This document shows positions 1 through 13,100 of a DNA stretch of 64,000 nucleotides, one piece after another. Origin of the DNA: Pelecanus crispus (Eukaryota > Chordata > Aves > Pelecaniformes > Pelecanidae). The stretch's first letter is position 1. Each line of letters opens with the position of its first letter. The DNA lies in contig NC_134643.1 of NCBI RefSeq assembly GCF_030463565.1, forward strand, positions 40,028,221-40,092,220. Reading direction: 5' to 3'. Made by a program: the position numbers and the translations under genes. Below the pieces are notes generated by a model that was not told where the DNA came from, did no database searches, and saw only the letters and a list, made by a program, of their open reading frames with translations.

Positions 1-3000
1 TCTATGGCAGCCAATGCAAACATGTCGCTTTGAACCTTCTCTCATATAATAAAATAAGCAGATTGATATCAAATAATATTTTAATAAAACTCCATAGCTA
101 GTAATTTTCACTGTGATACAACTTGAAGGTAGCACAATATTATGCTATTTGGGAAAGAGCTTTTTATTTTCCAGCCTATTCATTGCTTTCTCTCCTACAA
201 GACTCGTGTACAAAAATACCATAAACTCTCCCAAAGCCTTTATAACAACAAAGACTGACTCAAAAAAAACCCAAACAAAAAAAACCACCTTTGATGCTCA
301 TTTGTGACCCGTAGAACAGATTACAGGCGCCAAAACAGTGTGATGGCAATGTCTTGACAACAAAGTAAAGAAGTCGAAACTGCACAAACAAAGGGGTCTG
401 CAGTTTTGTAATGCAATAAAGTGTCTCATTAAATAAAGTCTAATAGAACCAGCTCAGAAATTGCAGCTAACCCTTTGTGTAGATCAACAAATTAGCTATT
501 ATAAGCAATTCAAATGCAATGTTTCAATCTACTCCAGCAGCTTGCAATGGATTTTTACACTGGATGTTTTCTGGGGGAAAATACCCCAGTTCAGATTTAC
601 TAAAACAATAGCCTCTGAGGCCTCTGAAAGAAATCCAATGTTACACTTCACCATACAAGGCTTCTGAGGGAGGGAATCAGCTGGGGAGCTTTTCTGCCAG
701 CCCTTCACTCACCACTGCCTTTCTTCTTACCCTCTGTCCAAAGGGCCGTGCCTCAAGCAGGCAGATCGCAGCAGGCAGGTCTCAGCAGGCAGGGGTCCAG
801 GCTGGGGCACAGCGCTGCCACTCCTGACCCATCTCTCAGGGCTACTGCAGCCCATAGCTGGTAGGGTCATTGTTTTCATACCCAACTATTAGCTAAAACT
901 GGCCTGATAAGGTCTATAACATCTTCCAAGACACCTCCCAAAGCATATAGGTAGTGCATGCCATTTATTTGCACGGCAGTCTTTCAATTCAAATTACGTT
1001 GAGTAGTATTGCAGATTATATTATCAGGGTGCTTGCAACGGCACAAATACAGATGACTCAGCCTTGCCACTGCCATACTCTTAGCTTTAAAAAATGGAAA
1101 TTCACAGGGGCAGCGAGAAGCAGCCACCAAGCAGAGGATCCCACCCTGCTTAGGTGTCACCTTCTTGCTCCTCCCAGCCCAGCGAGATTCTGAGATGCTT
1201 CTTCAGGGTCTGAAAAGAGAAGATGTTTAGCTCCCTCACACTCCCGAGAGAAAAAAAGAAGGAATCAGTGGAAGTTATTGTTAACAGAGCGAGATAATAG
1301 TAATGCTGCTACGGTAGGAGGTTGAGCACTTCCCTGCAATTGCTGGCTGTGTCTAGTCCCCACTGAATTGGGCAAGTGCTGAGGACACGGAACCTAGCCC
1401 AGGTCTGTGAGGGAAGTGACTGCCCCTTGCAGTACCAGCTAGCACCAGGACCATATGACAGTGATTTGTAGCACAGACTTGTTTCACACAGGATCAAAAC
1501 CTACAGAAAAGCACACTCTGAGCATAAGGGAATTACTCTGTTTCTACTGCCTCTCCCCAGTGGACCTCTACCAATGATATTTGGACATCGATTTTCAAAT
1601 ATGAGCAGCTCAGTCCAACTCCTGCACGCCAGCTACTGTACCTAGACGTTTATGGAGCATTTGTGGTCAGCGAGTAAGTAATCACTGTCTGCATTTAAAT
1701 ATAGAAGGTTTCCAACGGGTATTGCTGCCCATGTTTAAAAACAGAGCACACAAGCTCGCTATAAATTTTTAGAGGCTTTGCCAAGCTGAAGTTCTTGGAT
1801 TTGCTTTACTGTGACTGAAACAATGAATCTTTAAGGTGCTGCTGTAAAAGCACTGCTTGCAGTTGCTAATTCACACGGGAACTGTAACTCCATGAAAAGA
1901 AAAAAGTAAACAGTCTACCGCGATAAAGCAAGTTCAGTCTGGTAAGGGTTCAGAGTACATCTTACTCCATCTTCTTTGCTACATGCATCATATTTTCTTT
2001 GTGGTTAGTTTATACTAGTTGTGAATTGTCTTTTTGAACAAAAGGCAGCTGGTAAAAAGTAATTGCCTGTTTAGTATATGTGTAATTCAGATTGCTCTCA
2101 TGCCACGAACATACTATGGTGCTTGTTTCAAGGTGTGATGGATGGCACTTGTTTTATTTTGCTCACAGCGATGGCGTCTCCTTTTAACATGGTGCGGTTG
2201 GGTGACAAGGAAGGCTTCTGCTTGCCGTGTCCTGCCAGCAGTGCACTGGTTTCAGTGTGTGCTGCTCTCTTTGCAGGAAGAAGAGTTTCCTTTCTTTTCC
2301 TGCCCTTTTCCTAAAGGCAACAAAGTACTCGCAGTAGGGGAGGCTTTAAGGGTGCATGGGTGCAGGGACTGAGCTTGCAGTACCACCAAAACTCTACGGG
2401 CTCAGGAGGCAGGTCCCTAAAGGATCCAGGCCTGAGAGGTTACTCAAGGAAAGACTTCTTCTAGGGTCCAGAAGAGTTTTTATAGGATTCCTTGCAGCCC
2501 AGAAGGCCTCTGCTGGACTGAAGGAAAAATCTCACATTGCAAAAACGCACTTGGCAGGCAAAACAGGGAGACTGTTTACAAACCCCTGCACCAACATTTT
2601 GTCTTAGCCAACAGCTTGCTATTTGAAAAAAAGTTTACAGCAGCAGTTTCTGTTCAAACAAAATGCTACCTTTAAATGCTGAAAGCCATTTTGGTGCATT
2701 GGATGTTCTCTTTCAAGAGGAGATGAAGACAGATTAATCTTGGGCTTCTGGCCACTTTGGAGTCCTACTATAAATAGCAAAGGAAACACAGATGCCCAGA
2801 AATTCAGTAGAAAGTGGTCTAACTATTGAAATACATAACAAAATAAATAAATTGGAAAATAAGATCTATTTGTAAAACATCTTGGAAAACTGTTGTTGCT
2901 GGAATTTTAGTTCTGGAGGCTTGATTTCCATACTGTAGTGCAGTTTCTTTCAGACTATTTCGTTCCTATTTGCCAAACTCGCAAACCTTGTCTGGTCTCT

Positions 3001-4523
3001 GAGAAAGAAAAACAAGAAGGTTGTATTAAAGTTCTAATGAATGATGAATTATAAGCCCAAAGTGGTTACAATTTGTTTGTGGATAGGTATATAATGTCAT
3101 TGAACAGCTGGAAGCCAATAAGAATGATAATTTTCCTAAGTCAGTGCATGATTATACAGGATGTTTCTCCATAAATTGCTGAAATACCAAGAGTACACAA
3201 TGAAACTGGGGAAAATAGATTTGACTCCCATGCTCTACATTAACTGTTGACATGCTTTTCTCCATGCCGGAAAATTTAAGGAAAACAGAGCAAATAAAGA
3301 ACATTCACTGGGAAATTGTTTTGTATTTTGCAAAATGGCAACAAATGTGTTCCTCCTGCACTGCTTGAACAATAGGGAATATCCACTAGAAAATCCTGAA
3401 AATGAATACTGACAGTATTCATTTTGCCTATTTCAAAACAAGCACATTCTACATATTAGGCCTATTCGACAAATATATTTTAAATATATGAAAGATATAT
3501 AAATGAATACATCCCCCTTAACTGTATGCACACATGGATTTTCCATGTTCTTTAAAATATATTGAGCTTTTCCTTAATGAACAATAGGCTGCATTTCAGG
3601 AATGCAGAGTTTAGATGTTTCAGAGCCTGCTATGTTCATGTGTGAGCTTGTCCTGCAATACTTGAATATATGAAGTACTTTTATAGGGAAAATTGAAGCA
3701 ATTCCACATGCAAAACAAATTTAATGTCTTTTATCAGGAAATACAATGGCATGTGGTTAAATAAGAATCGCCTCTTGATTATGGAAAATAACTTTGAAAA
3801 GTAAGTGAAAAGGTGTCATTGTAGGGTGCTAAAGAGTTATAGACTATTCAGGAGAATATCGTGAATTGGAGGATATATCCTGAATTGGAGACTATCCAAG
3901 GATGTGCGCTTCCTCACCTCTGTCCACCTCTGTCCCCCTCAGCCCCACCTGCCCCAGGGACCGGTGTCCTTCTCCTTCCTAACAGCCCTCGGCTGCCTGC
4001 GTGCTGGCAAAAGGCACCTCAAGAGTTGAGAAGGGAGGAGGAGGCAGAGAAAGATTGGGAAGGCTACTGTCATCTTCCCAGTCTTATTGAACAAAACCCT
4101 CCCTTCTCCATATGTTTGGCTCTGATGCTAAAACCAGCAGTAATGGACTGGAGGCACTAGCGTTCGGTCCCCCCGTGGTGCAGGACTCAGTGAATGTTTT
4201 ATTCAACATGACTGGGTGAAGTGGGCAGCAAGTGCAGAGGTGTTCACCATGCCCAGGAGGTGTGTTTTGCTTTCTGTATAATCCGTCAGAAGAACATGAA
4301 GGCCTCCAAAAAGCTTCCCTGTAGCCCTCTGTGGTTGTAGTACATGAGCAATGTGATCTGTCATAAATTCCTGTACCTCAAAGCAGCATTAACACTGGAG
4401 CTCTGCATATTTTTTTCTTTGGAAAGAATTTGACTATAGGCTCAGTATAGCCTGGATTTGTCAAAGCCTGACCCTCTGTTCCTTGCTCTTGTGCAGGTGT
4501 TTACCCCAATATAAATCAAATAG

Positions 4524-4555
4524 AATGTAAATTAAATACAATGTAAATTAAATAA
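4524..4555. repeat. 16-bp tandem duplication
   Basis: Two adjacent copies of AATGTAAATTAAATAC/A differ only at the last base. This is a simple AT-rich tandem duplication with no apparent function. Confidence 0.7.
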
Positions 4556-5697
4556 AATGCTGCTGAATTAGAGTAAAGTTTTCAGGCAGAGAATTATGCA
4601 ATAGAGATTATAAAGAAAAACGAGTTTGTAAAGAAAAAAAATGTGGAATCTTTATTTTGATTTAAAACAGGAAGGTTAACTGCTGTTTAATTATCCTTAA
4701 AACATATAACAGGTTCACTTCCAGACAGCTTGACTGGCAGTTCTTTTCTTATCTGTACTGAGGCTATGGGAATGCTTTTGGATTAACAACTCCATCAAGG
4801 CATCTGACTGCTGTCTTCATTACTGGTTTTAGTGCTCAGAACAGCAGAAAATATGGCTGAAAATGTTTAAAATATGACAGATGGTGCTTAATATATTAGC
4901 TGAATAAATACTTCCTAAAAATTTCACGTTAATATGCATACCACATAATATTTTGAAAATGGAATCTGACTGTTTTAAAGTTGTTTACGGTTTCTTTTTG
5001 TTTTCCAGTTACAATTTACGATTCCAGATACAATGATAACTTTGTAAGTAAGGCATGCCCTTAATTCACGCACACAGTCAGTGGATCGTTCTCTGAATAG
5101 CAAAGTATGAATTTGCCTCTGAGGTTGCTTCTTTCAGAAGCTGTATCACATCTGATACAGGCAACATGATTTGCCACTCCTAAGGCAGAAAATGAATGCT
5201 CAGAATACACTGATCTCTCTTGGCTAAGAGCCACGCTTTCAATTTATCAGGCATCCTTTTCACTAATGGGTTAACCCTTATGGGCAGTTAATGTTCACTC
5301 TTCTTCTGCTAGAATACATTTAAGATAAAATATTTATACCACTCTGTTGGAATGAACATTAAAAAGGCAAGATTGTTCAAAATAATGGTCTAAAAGAGGA
5401 GTAAAAATGAGAACCCAAAATAGGCTAATAAAATCCTTCTCAAAAATGCAGATATCCAAGGGAAAAAACTGAGGATTTTTTTTTTTTATATCTGACATTG
5501 ATGCGGAGGAAGATTTGATATCACTGGTCAGCAACAAGCTAGAACATGTTGACAAGTACAAAGTGACTCATGAGAGTCTGCATGGATTTAAAAGGGTAGA
5601 TCATGGTTAGCAAAATGGATTTCAAAAGAGGGAGACACAGAAGAAATTAATGACTGAATGCAGACAGTTTGGCTCTCACCGTCTTCCTTCTGATCTC

Positions 5698-5718
5698 ATA
5701 TATATATATATACACACA
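5698..5718. repeat. TA/CA dinucleotide microsatellite
   Basis: A run of alternating TA passes directly into a short CA run. It is an ordinary microsatellite. Confidence 0.8.
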
Positions 5719-6578
5719 CGTACAATTCAAAAGATGAAGTGACTTTTAGCCAGAGTAATTTTGCTGGTAAAAGTATTCAGAAGAACACTTAACATTTTCA
5801 TATGTAATCACCGAGAAGAACAGGACAGACGCTCAGGGTACAGGGCTGCACTGTCCTGCAAACAGGGAACGCTCAGTCGCGAGTGATATAAAAGTCTCCA
5901 GAAAGATCCCAAATACTCAGAATGGCCACCTTGCCATGAGCCCCTGCCTTTAAAAGATAATCAGGTCAAAATGGCTGTATGGTCTCCATTACCTACCCAG
6001 GTGGGAAGCCAGCTGATAGGGATTGCACACATGCCCAGAGCTGTTTCTTCAATTAACTTTGAGTAAGAACGGAGTTTCTCTTGTAATGTAAACTTGGCAA
6101 AAGTCTTCAACAGGAGTAGAATGATTCTTCACTGTCTGTACTTCTATGCTGGCCATTATCTGCCTTCGCTTGCCATTCAGCCCCAAGCCTGTAGGATAAG
6201 TGCAACTGGAAAAGGGGATGGTCTTACCCTGGGCAAAGCTGGACCCTTCTTCACAACTTTGCACCTGTAGAAAAGAGAAAGCCTGCTCCCACACATGGCT
6301 CGTCATTGCAGATCACTGCTCCTGCAGTTTAGGGACGCATACCACTGCCCAGGCTCTGCTGGTGGCTCTTCTCTTCAAGAAGTCCTAAGCCCCATAATCA
6401 GATATCCCAGTGGTACACTATGGTGCAAGTAAATAGCAGGGACAGATGATTGCTTTCAGTTTCTAGCATTTTCAATTTCTGGTATGAATTTACAAATGTG
6501 CCTATGTAACTGAAGGAAATAAAGTTGTTTTTTTAGCAAGTACTGTCAGTGTAAAACTTAGTGTTGTGCTGCTGCGCA

Positions 6579-6772
6579 AATCATAAAATCACAGAATGGT
6601 TTGGGTGGGAAGAGACCTTCAAAAGTCTTCTAGTCCAACCCCTCTGCCACGGGCAGGGACATCTTCAACTAGACCAGCTTGCTCAAAGCCCTGTCCAACC
6701 TGACCTTGAACACTTCCAATGATGGGGCATCCACAGCTTCTCTGGGCAACCTGTTCCAGTGTCTCACCACCA
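6579..6772 (-). mobile_element. CR1 LINE fragment, 3' end, minus strand
   Basis: The plus strand begins with an AATCATAAAATCACAGAATGG-like stretch and continues with 'GGAAGAGACCTTCAAAAG', 'CTAGTCCAACCCC' and 'TTGAACACTTCCA'. These are the reverse complement of the 3' part of avian CR1 elements. Only about 190 bp remains, covering the end of the reverse transcriptase frame and the 3' UTR. The copy is 5'-truncated and diverged, so it is an old, inactive insertion. Confidence 0.85.
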
Positions 6773-9690
6773 CAAATCAGGGTCCCAACGTATGTGCCTC
6801 GCATTATTAATGGTTTCTGATTTACCGTGTGTCTCCAAAACCGGAATGCTGTTCTGAGCTTTTCACCCTTGAGTTTTTGTTAGTTCAAAAGAGAGAAGCC
6901 AGTAAAAGACCTCCCATTTGGGACAACATTATGGGAGAAAAAAGGAAAAAGGAGCATGGGAGAAAAAGACAGAATAAGGACTACCTAGTAGATGGGCAGG
7001 CAGACAAAACAGATAGATGGATAGCTATACGTGGCTCAGGCAAGGTCCACTCCTTCCGAACTCTTAGTGACTTCTCCAAAACACATGTATCGATCCTCTA
7101 ACTGAATAGGTGCAATAATGTGATTAATATAAAACCTATGCGCTTATTTACAAATAAACCTGTGTAATAGCTAGGGCAGTAGCTGTACTAACTGGAAGCA
7201 CTGAAAAAAGCTCTTCTAAGCCACTTTAGCAACATCATCAAAACAAAAGCATTAACCTAAACGGTAGCCATATGTTAACCAACACTCCTCTGTCTCCTTC
7301 AAAAGCAGAAACCTGAAAGAATAAGCAAGAGTGGGGATTTCATGGCATTCTTTTCAGTGCTGGATAGCTTTTGGATGATTTTGTCATCTAACTGGAAAGA
7401 AAAGAACTGAATAGTGGGAGAGAGAACAGTGGAAAAGCAGGAGTGCATTTAATATAAGGTAAAATAATTAAGTTGATAGCAATTATTGTGTAAGCCTCAA
7501 GCTGTGATCTAATCGGCTATCACAACCTAAGCAGGATTGGGCTGTGTTGGTACTTAAGGGGGAAATCCCATATACTATTGGAAACACACTTGATGATTCC
7601 ATTGGTGTAAGTCTCGCTTCTGACTCACTCAGGGAAACAGATCACAGCAAGAGTTTCGAAGAGACTTGTATACATTTACTAAAAATTAGCATAATAGAGT
7701 CTTAATTTCAGAGAGGATACTTATATGCTTCTTGTCTACTACACTGCTGCAGTTTCATAGGAATATGGTATTTTTCACACCTTATCTTTAACTTTTTATA
7801 GCATTTTTGAGATATTAAATAGCAGCTGTATTTTATGTCAGAAGTGGTTCCAACTCTAGGGCTGGGCAAAGTGATTCTCACATAAACGCCATGAGCTTTA
7901 CACACTTAACACACTTAAATAGTGCTTTTTAAATTTGATGGGACACCTGTGAGACAGCAGCAAGGTTTTACCCAGAGTTTATGCAATCAGGACGAAAATC
8001 TCCTAAGCAGACACTGAACAGCTGGGCCATGCATCAATAAATCACACATAAAATGGGTATTCTCTTGGCTGGCAAATGAACTGCATGGGAATGAGTTTCA
8101 CCCTCAGATTGTAATGTCCTTTGGGAACCAATTCAATAAAGTTTTTATGTTAACATATAATTTTAATACTGTTAGAACAATATGAATGACCAGTTAGTGA
8201 AGTAAGTATAATTAGAGACACCCAGACATCATGGAAGAACATTTTGTGGGAACATAGACTAAAAGTCGTGGGTCTTCTGTTAAGCATAATGCGTTGTTAC
8301 ACCAGAGAAGAGGTAATAATTCATTTTACATACTGGAGATAATGTGCTGGAGGGGGAATAAATGGACCACATCATTTAAGTCTGCTACACAACGTAAGGA
8401 ATTTTAAAACCCACATGTCTTCACCGAGAGATAAAGCCCTCCTGGAAATAGCACTACATCGGTTAACAACAGAAGAAGAAATCTGGATGTAGCAATGAAG
8501 TTTTATTTAAAACACTAATGAAATATATTGTATAATTAAGAGTGAATGTGATTCCATCAGTCTTTTTTGTATCCAGACATTAGAGCAGCAGCAAACATCT
8601 GTGTCTAAGAATGACTTAAACAACCAGAGAATATGTTAAAGTTTGTACAGTTTGGCACTAGAGCAATGAAGTCTGTCTTGAATATATGTATTATTAAATA
8701 GAGTCTGATGAGCTGAAGAAAAGAAGGATAGCCCACATCTGAAATCCCTCTATCTGTTTATGCTTAGACACGAAGGCCAAATGTCTCGGGGCAGTTCAGA
8801 TGTGTTTGCAGAGCATATTAGCTCAGGGAAGTGCCATGCCAATGCAGCTACACGTTTCCAGATCTAAACGGCTTCTGTGTGTTTCTGCACAACGGACTCT
8901 TGTATTTCCTCATCAGGTTAACTCCAGCAAAGCCAGTCGGAATGTCTATGAGTGATGGTGTCAATATAGCCAGAAATCTGGGTCATGTCACAAGATAAGC
9001 CTTGCTGCTATTTCTTACCAACTTCTCTGACAGTGAGTTGTGTGAAAGAGAAATATATTGTCAAATGTTATTCAAAGTGTTCAACATGTACTTTCCAATG
9101 CTTTTCAATTTAAGATACCCACTTAGAAATACATTGGGTGACAGAGTTTATTTTTATATTTATGCTTTTCCTAACCATCAGTAAGTTAGGTAGCGGTGTG
9201 CCTGCTATCTAGATAACGTTCACTGAAGAACAACGGTCCAGTCTTTGGATCCTGCAATCTATACTTGGTGCAGGGTCTGAGGAGTGATATGGAACCCCTC
9301 CCACCCCCTTCAACAGTCAAAAGTGTCTAATCAATCCCACAAATATTTAGGACCAACTTGCCTTAGGGATGGCTCTAACTTGCATTAGCCAGTGCCCTGT
9401 CTGTGCAGATTTGCCCGTGTCCTACGTATAGCTCAGCTGCCTTAAGGCATGTATTCCAGTGCAACGGCTATGTGCTCAGGGTGCTCTAAATCTGCACGTT
9501 TCACAACCAAACTCCTTGACTGCATATTTCTTATCTTTCTATTGAATGCAGTGTCCTATCATGACAGCTATTCTAGAAGTTCTCCAGAACCTGGTGGTCC
9601 AATCCTGGTGTGGTGCCAAGTGGTAAAAGTGGGGGCCCAATGATAAGTCTCATGGGGAAATTCAGCTCCAGAGTATGAAACCTAAAGGTA

Positions 9691-10129
9691 GATGCCTACA
9701 TGTAAGTGTCCACAGGTGAGCCATGTGTCTAAGCTCACATGATAGTCATGGAATGAGAGACCCGGGAAAGGGAAGTTTGGTTCCCTTCAGAGCAGAGGGC
9801 TAGGAAGCTGCTACATACAAGTGGCTGGTGCTGTCTGAGGTGTACTAGCACATCCCTCCTGGCCTGCCATTGCTGCTCGGGAAGGACATGGATCTCCTGT
9901 AGTTCCTGCCTCATATCCACCATCACGGTGTGGATGCCTCATTTACATTGCAAATAGCACTAGCTACTTCTGTGCGGGCGACTCGCTTGAGCCCCCCTGT
10001 GCAGGCCAGCTGAAATGCTCTCCAGGATGCTGCATTGGCCGTCTGCATTGACTAGATCTCCACTGCCTATAACAAGCACTTCAAACCCACATGTCAACAT
10101 CCATGTGTAGACACGTACATTTAGGTATC
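9691..10129. repeat. Block bounded by degenerate 24-bp inverted repeats
   Basis: The 24 bp at 9,691-9,714 (GATGCCTACATGTAAGTG...) match the reverse complement of 10,106-10,129 at 20 of 24 positions. The enclosed sequence is more GC-rich than its surroundings. This could be the eroded remains of a DNA transposon or another old repeat, but no transposase remnant or target-site duplication was identified and the family is unknown. The match could also be chance. Confidence 0.3.
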
Positions 10130-13100
10130 TTAATTCTGAAGTGAATAACAGCCTCAGTGGTTTCCACACAAAAGGGATTAAGTGGACAAATTCTGAATCA
10201 CTTATTTATGACACACTTAAAGCCCCCAGTACAGGAAAGGTGCTTGGCATTTCTGAACTAAATGAATGTGGCAACTATTTCCCCAACAGATAACTGTAGG
10301 GCTTAGCTGCAAGTTGGTTTAAATTCAGAAGACATTGGTGAATAAACACTTATTTTTGTTTCTCTCTTCACCCAGAAGATGCGGTGCAACCAGGACCTTA
10401 AAATAGAGTTGGAGCTGGAAAGGATTTGGGGCAGTTGGAGAAGCTGCCGGTGATGTGATGGCTGTACAAGCAAATGCCTCACAGCTGAAATTTGTATGAA
10501 CTAAAGGCTACAATAAGTGAAAGGGATTCACAGAAAGTTCGGGCATTGTCAGCATGCGTCTTCCTCTTCCCCATCCTTTGAAGCCAGCCAATATTGTGGA
10601 AAGCAGCCAGAGCAGAAAAGGAAGCAGTCTGTATTTATAAGCCTAACAAGCAAGCATAAGACTTTGGGACTAATTTAAGAGAGCGATTGGAAAAAACGTG
10701 CCAAACCCAGTTCTCCACCACCTCAGAGCATCTTTTTTTTTTTTAGAAACTTGAAGCTTCATCTTTTTGCTTGGTGTGTAAATAAAGATATCAGCAAAAT
10801 GCAGAGCTTTACAGGCATGCGGATATCATGGCCACTATCATCCTTTTCTCACATTATTGGAAAGCAGGTATTTTATCCAGATAATATATTCACAGGCAAT
10901 ATTGCTTTTTCTCACATCAGTCTCTGAGCAGATAAGAGAGTTCCTTTCCACTTGGTAGAGAGAATTCCACAAAGGTCAAAAAATGATAAGAGTGGATGTT
11001 TTTTTTTTCCTTTCCAGTAGTATAGTTCATAATATAAACTAGTCTTGTTTAGATTTGGGTGAGGTTTTGCTAGAACATAATCACACCAGAAGACTGGATG
11101 TAAGAAAAGGAATTTTTTTATTCGTCCTAAAGGCAGAATAATAACTTTTGCATTCAAGCAGTAATACATCTCCTTTAACTAAATACTGCCATTTCATGGC
11201 TTCCTTTAAATTAATAGGAATTTCATAATAAAGAAGTATATAAAAAACCTGGCCATCTAGGTAAACAAAACCAAACAAGCATGAGTTTGGCAGGAGTATT
11301 AATTTTGGTAACTTAGAGATGCAGTGCGGAAAAGCTATGGGCAACAGTTCCAACTTTGATAGATTTAATAACTCATAACATTCAGATTAGAAGTCACAGA
11401 GAATGAGGATGCAATATCTACTAAGGAAGAAGGTTGGAGGTTTTTAGAGTGGTCAGTAGTTCAAGCACCTTTATTTATCCAGAAATTTAGATTCTATAAA
11501 CACATCTTTGATTTCCTGAAGTTGATACCTGTATGAAAAGGCAAACTGTTTTTCTATAATGCCACACTTTCAGAAGGCAGGAGAAGTGGAAATGGCAGAA
11601 GGTGATTACATCTAATTAAACTTTATTAGGATCCACATAGCCAATGGACTGAATACTATATTTGTTTAAGTACTTTCATTTTCAGTGAGAACATTTAAAA
11701 TTAAGTCTTTTACCATTAAACAATTCTCTTTATCTTTACAACAGCAAAAGAACTCACTAATTTTTCAATTATTACAATTAATCAAAATACTCCAGAAAGT
11801 TGCAGTTTTTATTTTTATTTTTTCAAAAAAGGACAATATTTTTGTTTTCAAAAGGGACTGGGATCCACAATGATCCATAGGATTCCTGATATTTTGTAAT
11901 AAAATGTTAAGAGTTAAGAAAAGAGCGGGTGTTCTCTGGACTTCTTGGTCATTTGTAAACTTTTTGAAGAAGGGAAAGAATAATGTGTAAACTAGGCAAG
12001 TGTGATAAAAAATATTCTCCAAAATTCATGTCATGTAGTATATTTAATGAATTTAATGCACAGTTTCAATAGCATTTTCAGTAACTGATGGTACATTCTA
12101 TATTAAGGGAGAATAATAGTATATTAAAGAGGGAAGTCATTTTTCAGTTGATTACCATTCAGTTCTGCCGAGTTGAAGGGAACTTTGAAACTGTCTCACA
12201 TCCTTACTATGAAGAGACCAGCTATAATCTTATCCAAGGATTTATTTTATATTTAGCTCACTTTTGCTTTTTTTTTGGCTTTGCCTTTGTGTTCCTCCAA
12301 AAGTAATTTTACTATTGTCTTCTTACTAATGGGGAATGAATTGGTCCAGATGAAATCAAATTCATTTTAAAAGGAAAAAAGTCAAAATGTGATTCTCAGG
12401 GTAGACCAGTTCTACTGCACATTTCTATTATTACTTCGGAGTTAATCATTTGTAGGCAATCTCATACAAAATCATTTACCAGTAAAACACACTGACTTAG
12501 TGACTTGGTCAACGCAGCTCCTGTGCACTTCACGTAGCTAGCTACACAAGGGCAGAGTGAGTACGAATTCTGTCATTCTGATATGCAGTTATTTTTCACA
12601 GATATTAATAGCTGATAAAAATCAAGCTTCAGAGCTTAAACTACCTACCAAAATAGATGCCTTGTGATGCTGATCCTTTCCCTGGTTATCTTAGGGTAAG
12701 AAAATACAGTATTCAGCTTCCATCACTTGATCGATCCACCATGGAAAATCTGACTGAGTCAAGATTCACCTTATCAACTAAATGATCAGATAGAAAATTG
12801 AGCCAACAGCTTGATCAGTCATTCTGCAAGCTTTAGATATTGCATTTGAGAATAGGCTTTGTGTGTTGCATCTCTAAGTAATGTATAAACTAAGACCCTG
12901 GAGGAAAAGAGTTTTTCAAGATCTCTGGGAGAGCTACCTTCAGACATAAATGCATTCAGGTATCAAATGACCAACAGGAACAGAGGGTAAAAAAAAAGTA
13001 TGAAATCTGTTCAAGGAGAAAAAATTTAAATATAGTACTTCTGTTGTCACCTTTTGTCATAAAAGGCGACAGAAACCCTTTTTTGTTTCTCTAAGATTAT

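Larger units (their letters stand above)
1..6578. other. Upstream non-coding region, no gene recognised
   Basis: AT-rich DNA with no open frame that I can match to a protein family. The open frames present are short, overlap on both strands and lack convincing splice borders. Visible low-complexity parts are a 16-bp tandem duplication at 4,524-4,555, a TA/CA run near 5,698-5,718 and a short CAGCAGGCAGG-type duplication near 757-793. By remembered vertebrate gene order it should belong to the interval between GRIP1 and CAND1, but no GRIP1 exon is seen. Confidence 0.6.
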
